A DNA stretch of 15,236 bases, from assembly GCA_034411955.1 (NCBI GenBank), contig DAOUMF010000026.1, positions 1 to 15,236 on the forward strand, given 5' to 3'. The translations under genes and the position numbers were made by a program. The DNA is from DAOUMF01 sp034411955. Lineage in GTDB: Bacteria; Chloroflexota; Dehalococcoidia; SM23-28-2; RBG-16-64-32. Below, in pieces: positions 1 through 5,651 of this stretch (its first letter is position 1; every line of letters starts with the position of its first letter). Under the pieces are notes generated by a model. It saw only the letters and a program-made list of their open reading frames with translations, did not search any database and had not been told where the DNA came from.

Positions 1-818
1 CCGTCGTTCGCGTGGGGCCCCTGGAGATCGGCAACGGCCGCCTGGTGACCATCGCCGGTCCCTGCTCCGTGGACACGGAAGAGAACGTCATGGAGACGGC
101 GCGGGCCGTGAAGGCCGCCGGTGCCCACATGCTGCGCGGTGGCGCCTTCAAGCCCCGCTCCAGCCCCTACGCCTTCCGCGGCCACGGCGAAAAGGGACTC
201 AACATCCTCGCTACGGCCCGCGCCGAGACCGGCCTGCCGATCGTCACCGAGGTGATGGACGCCCGCGACGTCGAGCTCGTGGCCCGCTACGCCGATGTCC
301 TCCAGCTCGGTAGCCGCAACATGCAGAACTTCGCCCTCCTGGACGAGGTGGGCAAGACCCGCAAGCCGGTGCTCCTCAAGCGTGGCATGTGGGCCACCAT
401 CGAGGAGTGGCTGCTGGCCGCCGAGTACGTCCTCTCCCACGGTAACCGCGACGTCATCCTCTGCGAGCGAGGCATCCGCTCCCACGAGACGGCCACCCGC
501 TTCACCTTCGACGTCAGCGCTATCCCCGTCGTCAAGCGTCTCAGCCACCTGCCCATCATCGGCGACCCCAGCCACGCCGCCGGCAAGTGGTACCTCGTCC
601 CGCCTATCGCCCTGGCCGCCGTGGCCGCCGGCGTCGACGGCCTCATCATCGAGGTCCACCCCAACCCGGATCACGCCCTCTCCGACGGTGCCCAGACCCT
701 AACGCCGGCCAACTTCGACAAGCTGATGGCCCACGTACGGATCCTGGCCGAGGCGCTGAGCCGGCCCGTGGCGCCTCCCATCGACGAACTGGAGCAGGCG
801 GCAAAGAAGGCCAGCTAG
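1..818 (+). CDS. aroF: DAHP synthase (3-deoxy-7-phosphoheptulonate synthase), 5'-truncated by the window
   Basis: Catalyses the first shikimate-pathway step, condensing phosphoenolpyruvate and erythrose 4-phosphate to DAHP in the cytosol. Visible motifs are AGPCSV near the start, GGAFKPRSSPYAFRG, VLLKRG, a GDPSHAAGK block and IIEVHPNPDHALSDG. These supply the Cys, His, Glu and Asp that bind the metal in the class I-beta (KDO8P-synthase-like) branch. The frame is open back to the first bases of the window (codons for VVRVGPLEIGNGR), and family members carry an extra N-terminal ferredoxin/ACT-like regulatory region. The GTG at 12 is therefore probably internal and the true start lies upstream. 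No Phe/Tyr feedback domain is visible because that part is missing. The stop at 816-818 is followed by hairpin repeats rather than a linked aromatic-pathway gene. The enzyme family is confident; the symbol follows common usage for this branch. Confidence 0.93.
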   Translation, partial: VVRVGPLEIGNGRLVTIAGPCSVDTEENVMETARAVKAAGAHMLRGGAFKPRSSPYAFRGHGEKGLNILATARAETGLPIVTEVMDARDVELVARYADVLQLGSRNMQNFALLDEVGKTRKPVLLKRGMWATIEEWLLAAEYVLSHGNRDVILCERGIRSHETATRFTFDVSAIPVVKRLSHLPIIGDPSHAAGKWYLVPPIALAAVAAGVDGLIIEVHPNPDHALSDGAQTLTPANFDKLMAHVRILAEALSRPVAPPIDELEQAAKKAS

Positions 819-841
819 GACGATACACGACGCGCGAGGTG

Positions 842-946
842 TGTAGCTGCAGGGCTTCAGCCCTGCCCTGCGTGAGCGGCGTGGCTGCGGGCCTTGCCCG
901 CGGCTGGCGGGGCTTTCGCCCTGCCTGGCGGCGGGTCGAATCCCGC
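842..946. repeat. Run of four small hairpins downstream of DAHP synthase
   Basis: The first hairpin has a perfect 7-bp stem (GCAGGGC 849-855, loop TTCA, GCCCTGC 860-866) inside a 26-bp unit at 842-867 that recurs at 5557-5582. It is followed by GCGGG/CCCGC around a CTT-type loop (887-901), a GC-rich hairpin around a CTTTC loop (about 906-925), and GCGGG-TCGAAT-CCCGC (931-946). None has a following T-run, so a classical intrinsic terminator is not shown. They look like members of a dispersed palindromic repeat family and may end or stabilise the upstream transcript. Confidence 0.7.
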
Positions 947-989
947 GCCTTGACCCGCCGTGAGGGATACCTACGTCCCGTTACCTCGT

Positions 990-995
990 TATAAT
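990..995 (+). promoter_or_regulatory. Candidate -10 box (TATAAT) directly upstream of scpA
   Basis: A perfect TATAAT lies six bases before the ATG at 1002, so transcription starting at the usual distance would begin at or next to the start codon. There is no purine-rich Shine-Dalgarno sequence between the box and the ATG. No good -35 hexamer lies 16-18 bp upstream; a TTGACC at 950-955 is too far away. This fits a leaderless mRNA, but it rests on one six-base match. Confidence 0.45.
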
Positions 996-1001
996 AGCAA
1001 G

Positions 1002-1754
1002 ATGCTCGAACTCAAGGTTGACGGCTTCTCCGGACCCCTCGACCTCCTGCTTGACCTTATCGAGCGGGAACAGCTCGACATAACCGCGCTCTCCCTGGTT
1101 CAGGTCGCCGACCAGTACTGGCAGCACGTCGAGTCCCAGCAGGACCTGGAACCGGACGCCCTCGCGGAGTTCATCCTCGTCGGCTCCAAGCTGCTGTACA
1201 TCAAGTCCTGCGCCCTCCTGCCGTCCGCAGCTCCTCCCAAGGAGGAGTTCCGCCGCGATGAGGGGGACGCCGCCGCAGAACTGGCCGCTATGGTGGAGGA
1301 GTACAGGCGCTTCCGCGACGCCGCCGAAGTCCTCGGCGAACTGGAGGAGAAGGGACGCCGCACGTACACCCGCCTGGCCCCCGGCAAGGAGATCACTCTG
1401 CCGCCCGGGCTGCAAGGCGTCACCGTGGACACCCTCATGCAGGCCGTCCGCGAGGCCCTCGCCCGCACACCTCCCGAGCCCGAAGAGGGCGTCCTCGAGA
1501 TCGAGCCCGTCACCGTCGACGAGAAGATCGGCGAGCTCTCCCTCACCCTCGAGCGCGCCGAAGGGCGGCTCGCCTTCCGGCCCCTCCTCGCTGCCTGCCA
1601 GACCCGCACCGAGATCGTCGTCCTCTTCCTCGCCGTCCTGGAGATGATCAAGGCCGGCCGCCTCTGGGCCGAGCAGCGCCGCCCATTCGGCGACATCACC
1701 CTCGTAGAGACAGCCCCGGAGCCTGTCGAAGGGACCGCTCCCGAACCCGCCTAG
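1002..1754 (+). CDS. scpA: Segregation and condensation protein A (ScpA, kleisin)
   Basis: Kleisin subunit of the SMC-ScpAB condensin complex, which compacts and segregates the chromosome. The start LELKVDGFSGPLDLLLDLIE, then LDITALSLVQVADQYW and a long acidic helical middle, are typical of the family. The C-terminal winged-helix part (REIVVLFLAVLEMIK-like, near residues 205-225) binds the SMC head. The protein has 250 residues, the usual length. I chose the ATG at 1002 over upstream GTG 960 because family homology begins exactly at MLELKVDGFSG. The last 13 or so residues (APEPVEGTAPEPA) are low-complexity and are partly encoded by a dispersed repeat at 1716-1733. scpB, the usual downstream partner, is absent; the next gene is an unrelated URO-D-like protein. 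Confidence 0.93.
   Translation: MLELKVDGFSGPLDLLLDLIEREQLDITALSLVQVADQYWQHVESQQDLEPDALAEFILVGSKLLYIKSCALLPSAAPPKEEFRRDEGDAAAELAAMVEEYRRFRDAAEVLGELEEKGRRTYTRLAPGKEITLPPGLQGVTVDTLMQAVREALARTPPEPEEGVLEIEPVTVDEKIGELSLTLERAEGRLAFRPLLAACQTRTEIVVLFLAVLEMIKAGRLWAEQRRPFGDITLVETAPEPVEGTAPEPA
1716..1733. repeat. CCTGAGCC...TCGAAGGG-type dispersed repeat inside the scpA 3' end
   Basis: The 18-bp unit CCGGAGCCTGTCGAAGGG encodes part of the PEPVEG tail of ScpA. Related copies lie at 1829-1847, 11972-11990, 14332-14349 and 14455-14472, with more divergent or expanded forms at 5603-5626 and 11843-11869. Confidence 0.75.
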
Positions 1755-1755
1755 C

Positions 1756-1796
1756 GGCGGCTCCCCGCCGGGCGGTGGAGTGGCGGCTCCCCGCCG
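1756..1796. repeat. Two direct 15-bp hairpin repeats between scpA and the URO-D-like gene
   Basis: GGCGGCTCCCCGCCG occurs at 1756-1770 and again, identically, at 1782-1796. Each copy can fold on itself (GGCGG/CCGCC with a short C-rich loop). There is no U-tract, so a terminator role is only possible. Confidence 0.7.
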
Positions 1797-1828
1797 TATC
1801 CCGTACACTAACTCTCACCATGACCCGT

Positions 1829-1847
1829 CCTGGGCCTAGTCGAAGGG
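1829..1847. repeat. Dispersed TCGAAGGG repeat overlapping the RBS of the URO-D-like gene
   Basis: The 19-bp copy CCTGGGCCTAGTCGAAGGG ends in the purine run GAAGGGG (1842-1848). This run lies at Shine-Dalgarno distance from the ATG at 1856, so the repeat appears to provide the ribosome-binding site. Confidence 0.65.
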
Positions 1848-1855
1848 GCGCTGCC

Positions 1856-2842
1856 ATGTCCAAGCCCGAAAGAGTCTTCGCCGCAATCCGCGGCGACCAG
1901 CTCGATCGAGTCCCCGTCTCCGCCTGGTGGCACGACTTCGCCCGCGAGTGGTCGCCCGAGGGCCTGGCGCAGGCCACCCTGGACGCCTACCGCCGCTACG
2001 ACTGGGACTTCATCAAGGTCAACCCTCGCGCCTGCTACTACGGCGAGGACTGGGGCGCCCGCTACCAGCAGTCAGACCAGCCGCACGAGCAGCCGAGGCT
2101 CATCGAGCCGGGCGTGACCTCCCCGCAGGACCTTCGCCGGGTCCAGCCCCTCGACGTGACCCAGGGCGCCTACGGCGAGCAGCTCGCCGCCCTCTCCATC
2201 ATCGCCGGGGAGCTCGCCGGCGAGGCGCCGTTCATCCAGACCGTCTTCTCCCCCCTCGCCGCCATGAGCCGCCTGGCCGGCTCAACCAAGTACGTCCAGA
2301 AGCTCATGCGGGAAGCGCCGCAAGACCTGCTGGCCGCCCTGGATGCTGTCGCTGACACGCTGTGCAGCTACGCCGCCGCCTGCCTCCAGCGGGGCGCCTC
2401 CGGCATCTTCTTCGCCACCGTGGAGTGGGGCGGCGGCGACAACATCTCCCCCCAGGACTACGACCGCTTCGCCCGGCCGTTCGACCTGCGCGTGCTGGCG
2501 GCGGTAAGCGACGCCACCTTCAACGTCCTCCACGTCTGCCGAGATAACAACCACCTGGGCCGCCTCCTGGATTATCCCGTGCATGTCTTCCACTGGGCAT
2601 CCCGCTCGCCCGGCAACCCGTCCCTGTCCGATGTCCTGCCCAGGACCGATAAGGCGCTGATGGGCGGGGTCGACCAGCAGCGCACGATCCCGGAGGGGTC
2701 CCCTGCCGATGTCGTCGCGGAGGCCCGACAGGCGCTGGAGCAGACGGGCGGCCGACGCTTCCTCTTGGCCCCGGAGTGCTCCATCGACCCCCAGGTTCCG
2801 GAGGAGAACCTGCGCGCCCTGGCGGAGGTGGCCGCGTCATGA
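1856..2842 (+). CDS. Uroporphyrinogen decarboxylase superfamily protein (methyltransferase-like zinc site)
   Basis: Belongs to the URO-D TIM-barrel superfamily, which holds true HemE and the MtaA/CmuA-type corrinoid methyltransferases. The N-terminus (SKPERVFAAIRGDQLDRVPV) fits the superfamily. The HemE signature around PVWLMRQAGRY is replaced by VPVSAWWHDFAREW, so it is probably not a heme-pathway decarboxylase. It keeps H226-x-C228 (LHVCRDNN) and C308 in LAPECSIDPQVPEENL, resembling the His-x-Cys...Cys zinc site that activates thiols in MtaA-type enzymes. The substrate is unknown. I prefer ATG 1856 (329 residues) because GAAGGGG precedes it by about 8 bases. An in-frame ATG at 1820 lies just after a TACACT box (1804-1809) and is an alternative. 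The stop overlaps the ribF start as ATGA (2839-2842), so the two are translationally coupled. Confidence 0.8.
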   Translation: MSKPERVFAAIRGDQLDRVPVSAWWHDFAREWSPEGLAQATLDAYRRYDWDFIKVNPRACYYGEDWGARYQQSDQPHEQPRLIEPGVTSPQDLRRVQPLDVTQGAYGEQLAALSIIAGELAGEAPFIQTVFSPLAAMSRLAGSTKYVQKLMREAPQDLLAALDAVADTLCSYAAACLQRGASGIFFATVEWGGGDNISPQDYDRFARPFDLRVLAAVSDATFNVLHVCRDNNHLGRLLDYPVHVFHWASRSPGNPSLSDVLPRTDKALMGGVDQQRTIPEGSPADVVAEARQALEQTGGRRFLLAPECSIDPQVPEENLRALAEVAAS

Positions 2843-3789
2843 CCGTCTCCCTCGCCCGCGAGGTTCTCGCCCGCATCGCCCCCGGCCGCGACACCGCCGT
2901 CACCATCGGCAAGTTCGATGGCGTCCACCGGGGCCACCAGTACCTCATCGCCGGCCTCATCGATCGGGCCCGCGCTGAGGGCCTCGCCGCCGTAGCGGTC
3001 GTCCTCTACCCCCATCCGTCCGCCGTCCTCAGGCCCGGCAGCGCCATCAGCTACCTGACCAGCCTCGACGAGCGGCTGGAGCTCCTGCGCAGCCTTGGCC
3101 CGGACAGGGTGGGCATCCTCCCCTTCACCTCGGAGCTTGCACAGCTCTCCGCCCACGATTTCGCGTCCCTGCTCAGCCAGGAGCTTAGCATGCGACTCCT
3201 CTGTGTCGGCCCCGACTTCGCCCTCGGCCGCAACCGCGAGGGAACGGTCGGGGCTCTGCGCAAGATCGGCCGCGACCTCGGCTTCCGCGTGGAGGTGGCC
3301 GACATGCTGGTCGAGGAGGGCGAGAAGGTTGGCTCCTCCGCCGTCCGCCAGGCACTCGCCGCCGGCGAGGCGGAGGAGATGGCCAGCCTCCTGGGCAGGC
3401 CGTTCTCCCTGCGCGGACCCGTGGTCGCCGGCGCCCACCGCGGCCTCAGCTTGGGCTTCCCCACCGCCAACATCGCCATCGGCCTTGACCGTGCCCTCCC
3501 CGCCTTCGGCGTCTACGTCACCCGCGCCGTCATCCGCGAAAACCAGTACCCGTCCTGCACCAATATCGGCGTCCGCCCCACCTTCGACGGCGAGGTGCAG
3601 CCCACGGTCGAGACCTACATCCTCGACTTCCAGGACGATATCTACGGCGAGGAGGCCCGCGTCGACCTCCTCCACCGCCTGCGCGACGAGCTCAAGTTCG
3701 AGTCGACCGACGACCTGGTGTCCCAGATGCAGCGCGACATCGCCGACACCCGCGAGTACTTCGCCCGAGAGGCGGCTGAGCGTGGCTAG
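2839..3789 (+). CDS. ribF: Bifunctional riboflavin kinase / FMN adenylyltransferase
   Basis: Converts riboflavin to FMN and then FAD. The N-terminal nucleotidyltransferase domain shows GKFDGVHRGHQ (residues 24-34, HxGH-type) and GPDFALGRNREGT near 125-140. It also has VGSSAVRQAL, the ISSTxIR-like motif. The C-terminal riboflavin kinase domain shows LGFPTANI, NIGVRPTF and PTVETYILDF with the catalytic Glu. The length of 316 residues is normal. The start ATG overlaps the preceding stop by ATGA, so it is read by coupling. Its 3' end overlaps the GTG start of tyrS by 8 bases. This gene is usually near rpsO/truB; here it sits between a URO-D-like gene and tyrS. Confidence 0.95.
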   Translation: MTVSLAREVLARIAPGRDTAVTIGKFDGVHRGHQYLIAGLIDRARAEGLAAVAVVLYPHPSAVLRPGSAISYLTSLDERLELLRSLGPDRVGILPFTSELAQLSAHDFASLLSQELSMRLLCVGPDFALGRNREGTVGALRKIGRDLGFRVEVADMLVEEGEKVGSSAVRQALAAGEAEEMASLLGRPFSLRGPVVAGAHRGLSLGFPTANIAIGLDRALPAFGVYVTRAVIRENQYPSCTNIGVRPTFDGEVQPTVETYILDFQDDIYGEEARVDLLHRLRDELKFESTDDLVSQMQRDIADTREYFAREAAERG

Positions 3790-5092
3790 GCCCCGCAAAG
3801 CGCGCGTCCCCGACGACGAGGCCTTGCGCCGTATCACCACCCGCGCCGTGGCCGAGATCGTCCCCCATCAGGAGTTCGTGGACGGCCTCCGCTGCGGGCG
3901 GCAACTGCGCCTCAAGATCGGACTCGATCCCACCAAGCCCGTCATTCACCTGGGTTGGACCGTCCCCCTGCGCAAGATGCGCCAGCTACAGGACCTCGGC
4001 CACACCGTCGTCATCATCATCGGCGACTGGACAGCCCGCATCGGCGACCCCTCCGAGCAGTCCCAGACCCGGCGCATGCTCAGCGAGGAGGAGGTCAAGG
4101 CCAACTCCCAGGCCATCCTCCCTCAGTTCTACAAGGTCCTCGACGAGCGCCGCACCGAGATCCGCCGCCAGACCGAGTGGTTCGACAAGTTCGACCTCAC
4201 CGAAGTCGTCCGCCTGACCGCCCGCTTCACCATCGCCCAGATGCTCCAGCGGGACGACTTCGCCCAGCGCCACGCCGACCACAAGCCCATCGGCCTGCAC
4301 GAGCTCGTCTACCCTCTCCTCCAGGCCTACGACTCCGTCGCCGTCGAGGCCGACGTCGAGTTCGGCGGCACCGACCAGAAGTTCAACAACCTCGTGGGCC
4401 GCGAGCTACAGCGCATGCTGGGCCAGAAGGCCGGACCCGCCGGCGAGGGCCAGGCGGTGTTCCTGGTGCCCCTTCTCGTGGGCCTGGACGGCAGGCACAA
4501 GATGAGCCAGTCCCTCGGCAACTTCATCGGCATCGACGACCCGCCCCACGACATGTACGGCAAGCTCATGTCCATCCCCGACTCCCTGACGATGGACTAC
4601 TTCGAGCTCCTGACGGACGTACCGGAAAAGGAGCTGGCCGCCATCCGCAAAGCCGTCGAGGCGGGCGGCTCGCAGGCCATGGAGCACAAGATGCGCCTCG
4701 CCCGCGAGGTCGTGGCCCACTTCCACAGCGAATCGGCCGCGCAGGAAGCGGACGAAGAGTGGGATCGCAGGTTCCCCAAGGGAGAGCTGACCGAAGGCAT
4801 ACGGGACTATCGCATTTCTTTCTCTCAAGCTTCCGAGAAGTTTCAGAGGCCGGTAGTAGATGTTGGCGGCGTGCGAATGGTGGATTCTCTCTGGCTGCCA
4901 AGGGTTCTCGTTGAGGTTGGCCTAGCACCCAGCATTTCTCAAGCGAAGAGGCTCATCAAACAGGGCGCGATCGATATCGACGGGGACGTACACACGTCGG
5001 AAAACTTCGCTCTTATCGACGGACTCGTCTTCCGCGTCGGCAAGCACCGGTTCCTCCGCATCGTCGACGCCGACAAGCACCCGCAGGGCTAG
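3782..5092 (+). CDS. tyrS: Tyrosyl-tRNA synthetase
   Basis: Class I aminoacyl-tRNA synthetase charging tRNA-Tyr. It shows KIGLDPTKPVIHLGW with the HIGH-type motif HLGW (residues 56-59), the tyrosine/ATP site EFGGTDQKFNN (193-203), the KMSKS-type loop KMSQS (240-244), and a C-terminal S4 RNA-binding domain (about 368-430, PSISQAKRLIKQGAIDIDGD). The 436 residues match the family. I chose GTG 3782 because family similarity starts just after it. The longer frame upstream is the shadow of ribF. The gene overlaps ribF by 8 bases. From about codon 340 to 410 (4800-5030) the codon use changes sharply to A/T-ending codons, covering the linker and most of the S4 domain. This suggests that the 3' end was replaced by recombination. 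The reading frame and domain remain intact. Confidence 0.96.
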   Translation: MARPRKARVPDDEALRRITTRAVAEIVPHQEFVDGLRCGRQLRLKIGLDPTKPVIHLGWTVPLRKMRQLQDLGHTVVIIIGDWTARIGDPSEQSQTRRMLSEEEVKANSQAILPQFYKVLDERRTEIRRQTEWFDKFDLTEVVRLTARFTIAQMLQRDDFAQRHADHKPIGLHELVYPLLQAYDSVAVEADVEFGGTDQKFNNLVGRELQRMLGQKAGPAGEGQAVFLVPLLVGLDGRHKMSQSLGNFIGIDDPPHDMYGKLMSIPDSLTMDYFELLTDVPEKELAAIRKAVEAGGSQAMEHKMRLAREVVAHFHSESAAQEADEEWDRRFPKGELTEGIRDYRISFSQASEKFQRPVVDVGGVRMVDSLWLPRVLVEVGLAPSISQAKRLIKQGAIDIDGDVHTSENFALIDGLVFRVGKHRFLRIVDADKHPQG

Positions 5093-5159
5093 TCAACGGA
5101 TAGGGGAACGGATTAACGGATAGGCTCTGATCCGCTAGTCCGTTAACTCATCCGTCGAC
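5092..5159. repeat. Long imperfect palindrome after tyrS
   Basis: GTCAACGGAT (5092-5101) pairs with ATCCGTCGAC (5150-5159) with one mismatch, and an inner TTAACGGA (5113-5120) pairs with TCCGTTAA (5139-5146). The ACGGAT word also recurs directly. It begins at the tyrS stop and ends just before the promoter of the next gene, so it could terminate the tyrS transcript. No U-tract is seen. Confidence 0.6.
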
Positions 5160-5170
5160 AGATGCCGCCG

Positions 5171-5199
5171 TTGACAGCGCCCGCGCCCCTCCGTATATT
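5171..5199 (+). promoter_or_regulatory. Sigma-70-type promoter of the small orphan gene
   Basis: TTGACA (5171-5176) and TATATT (5194-5199) are separated by exactly 17 bp, close to the housekeeping consensus. A transcript would start near 5206. It would carry a Shine-Dalgarno AAGGAG at 5224-5229, six bases before the ATG at 5236. Confidence 0.8.
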
Positions 5200-5235
5200 C
5201 GCACTCGAAACCTGCCTGCCTGGAAGGAGACAGCC

Positions 5236-5541
5236 ATGACCCAGGACCCGGCCGTCGAGGAGATCGTTCACCGCCACGCCAAGGCCATCGTGAGCATGGA
5301 CATCGCCCAGATCATGAACGACCTCGAGCCGGAGGCGATGGCCAAGCTTCAGCAGCAGGCCGGCGGCGGCGTTGCCATCCAGATCAACGACTACGAGGTC
5401 ATCGGCAGCAGCCGGGAGGGCGACGACCACCTCTACGACGTCAAGTACATCGGCCCCCAGACGTTCACCGTGCGCGCCCGCTGGTCACGCCTCGGCTCCG
5501 AGTGGAAGGTCGTGGACGCCGACATCATCTCCCGCGACTAG
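5236..5541 (+). CDS. Conserved-looking hypothetical protein, possibly NTF2/SnoaL-like
   Basis: A 101-residue soluble protein without signal peptide, membrane segment or cysteine. The N-terminal helix (VEEIVHRHAKAIVSMDIAQIMNDLEPEAMAKL) is followed by alternating strands ending in RARWSRLGSEWKVVDADIISRD. This order, one helix pair then a beta sheet ending in W-K-V-x-D, resembles small NTF2/SnoaL-like folds, but no catalytic residues can be assigned. It has its own strong promoter and RBS, so it is a real, independently expressed gene. It is bounded by a palindrome upstream and a hairpin repeat downstream. Function unknown. Confidence 0.75.
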   Translation: MTQDPAVEEIVHRHAKAIVSMDIAQIMNDLEPEAMAKLQQQAGGGVAIQINDYEVIGSSREGDDHLYDVKYIGPQTFTVRARWSRLGSEWKVVDADIISRD

Positions 5542-5556
5542 CCCCGTGGCAACCGC

Positions 5557-5582
5557 TGTAGCTGCAGGCCTTTAGCCCTGCC
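5557..5582. repeat. Second copy of the 26-bp TGTAGC hairpin repeat
   Basis: Matches 842-867 at 24 of 26 positions. The stem GCAGGCC/GCCCTGC around a TTTA loop has one mismatch. It lies between the convergent ends of the small orphan gene and the EF-G-like gene, where a bidirectional terminator would be expected. Confidence 0.75.
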
Positions 5583-5602
5583 GTACCGCCTGTCCTGCCC
5601 GC

Positions 5603-5626
5603 CCGCCTCAGGCGGACGTCGAAGGG
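5603..5626. repeat. Expanded TCGAAGGG repeat with a CCGCCT...GGCGG insert
   Basis: CCGCCTCAGGCGG followed by ACGTCGAAGGG. The left half is itself a palindrome and the right half matches the end of the dispersed repeat. The CCGCCT...GGCGG half also occurs twice at 12005-12060. Confidence 0.6.
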
Positions 5627-5651
5627 CGAGTGGGTGTCCCCAGGTCGCCCC

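Noticed and set aside
931..947. GCGGGTCGAATCCCGC resembling a tRNA T-arm
   Set aside because: One T is missing from the usual TTCGAAT loop. No acceptor, D or anticodon arm could be found around it. It is one of several adjacent hairpins.
950..995. TTGACC (950-955) as -35 partner of the TATAAT at 990
   Set aside because: The spacing is 34 bp, about twice the usual distance.
981..1808. 275-residue minus-strand frame opposite scpA
   Set aside because: Shadow of scpA with skewed composition. It covers the whole kleisin gene and shows no domain.
1856..2842. Annotation as hemE (uroporphyrinogen decarboxylase)
   Set aside because: The arginine-bearing MRQAGRY signature needed for uroporphyrinogen binding is absent, and a zinc-type HxC...C set is present instead.
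3095..3781. N-terminal extension of tyrS by 229 codons
   Set aside because: The extension is Ser/Pro/Ala/Arg-rich and lies entirely within ribF in another frame. TyrS homology begins after GTG 3782.
2572..3840. 422-residue open frame on the minus strand opposite ribF
   Set aside because: It is antisense to ribF, whose motifs are unmistakable. The product is Gly/Ala/Asp/Glu-rich low-complexity sequence, as expected opposite high-GC codons, with no known motif.
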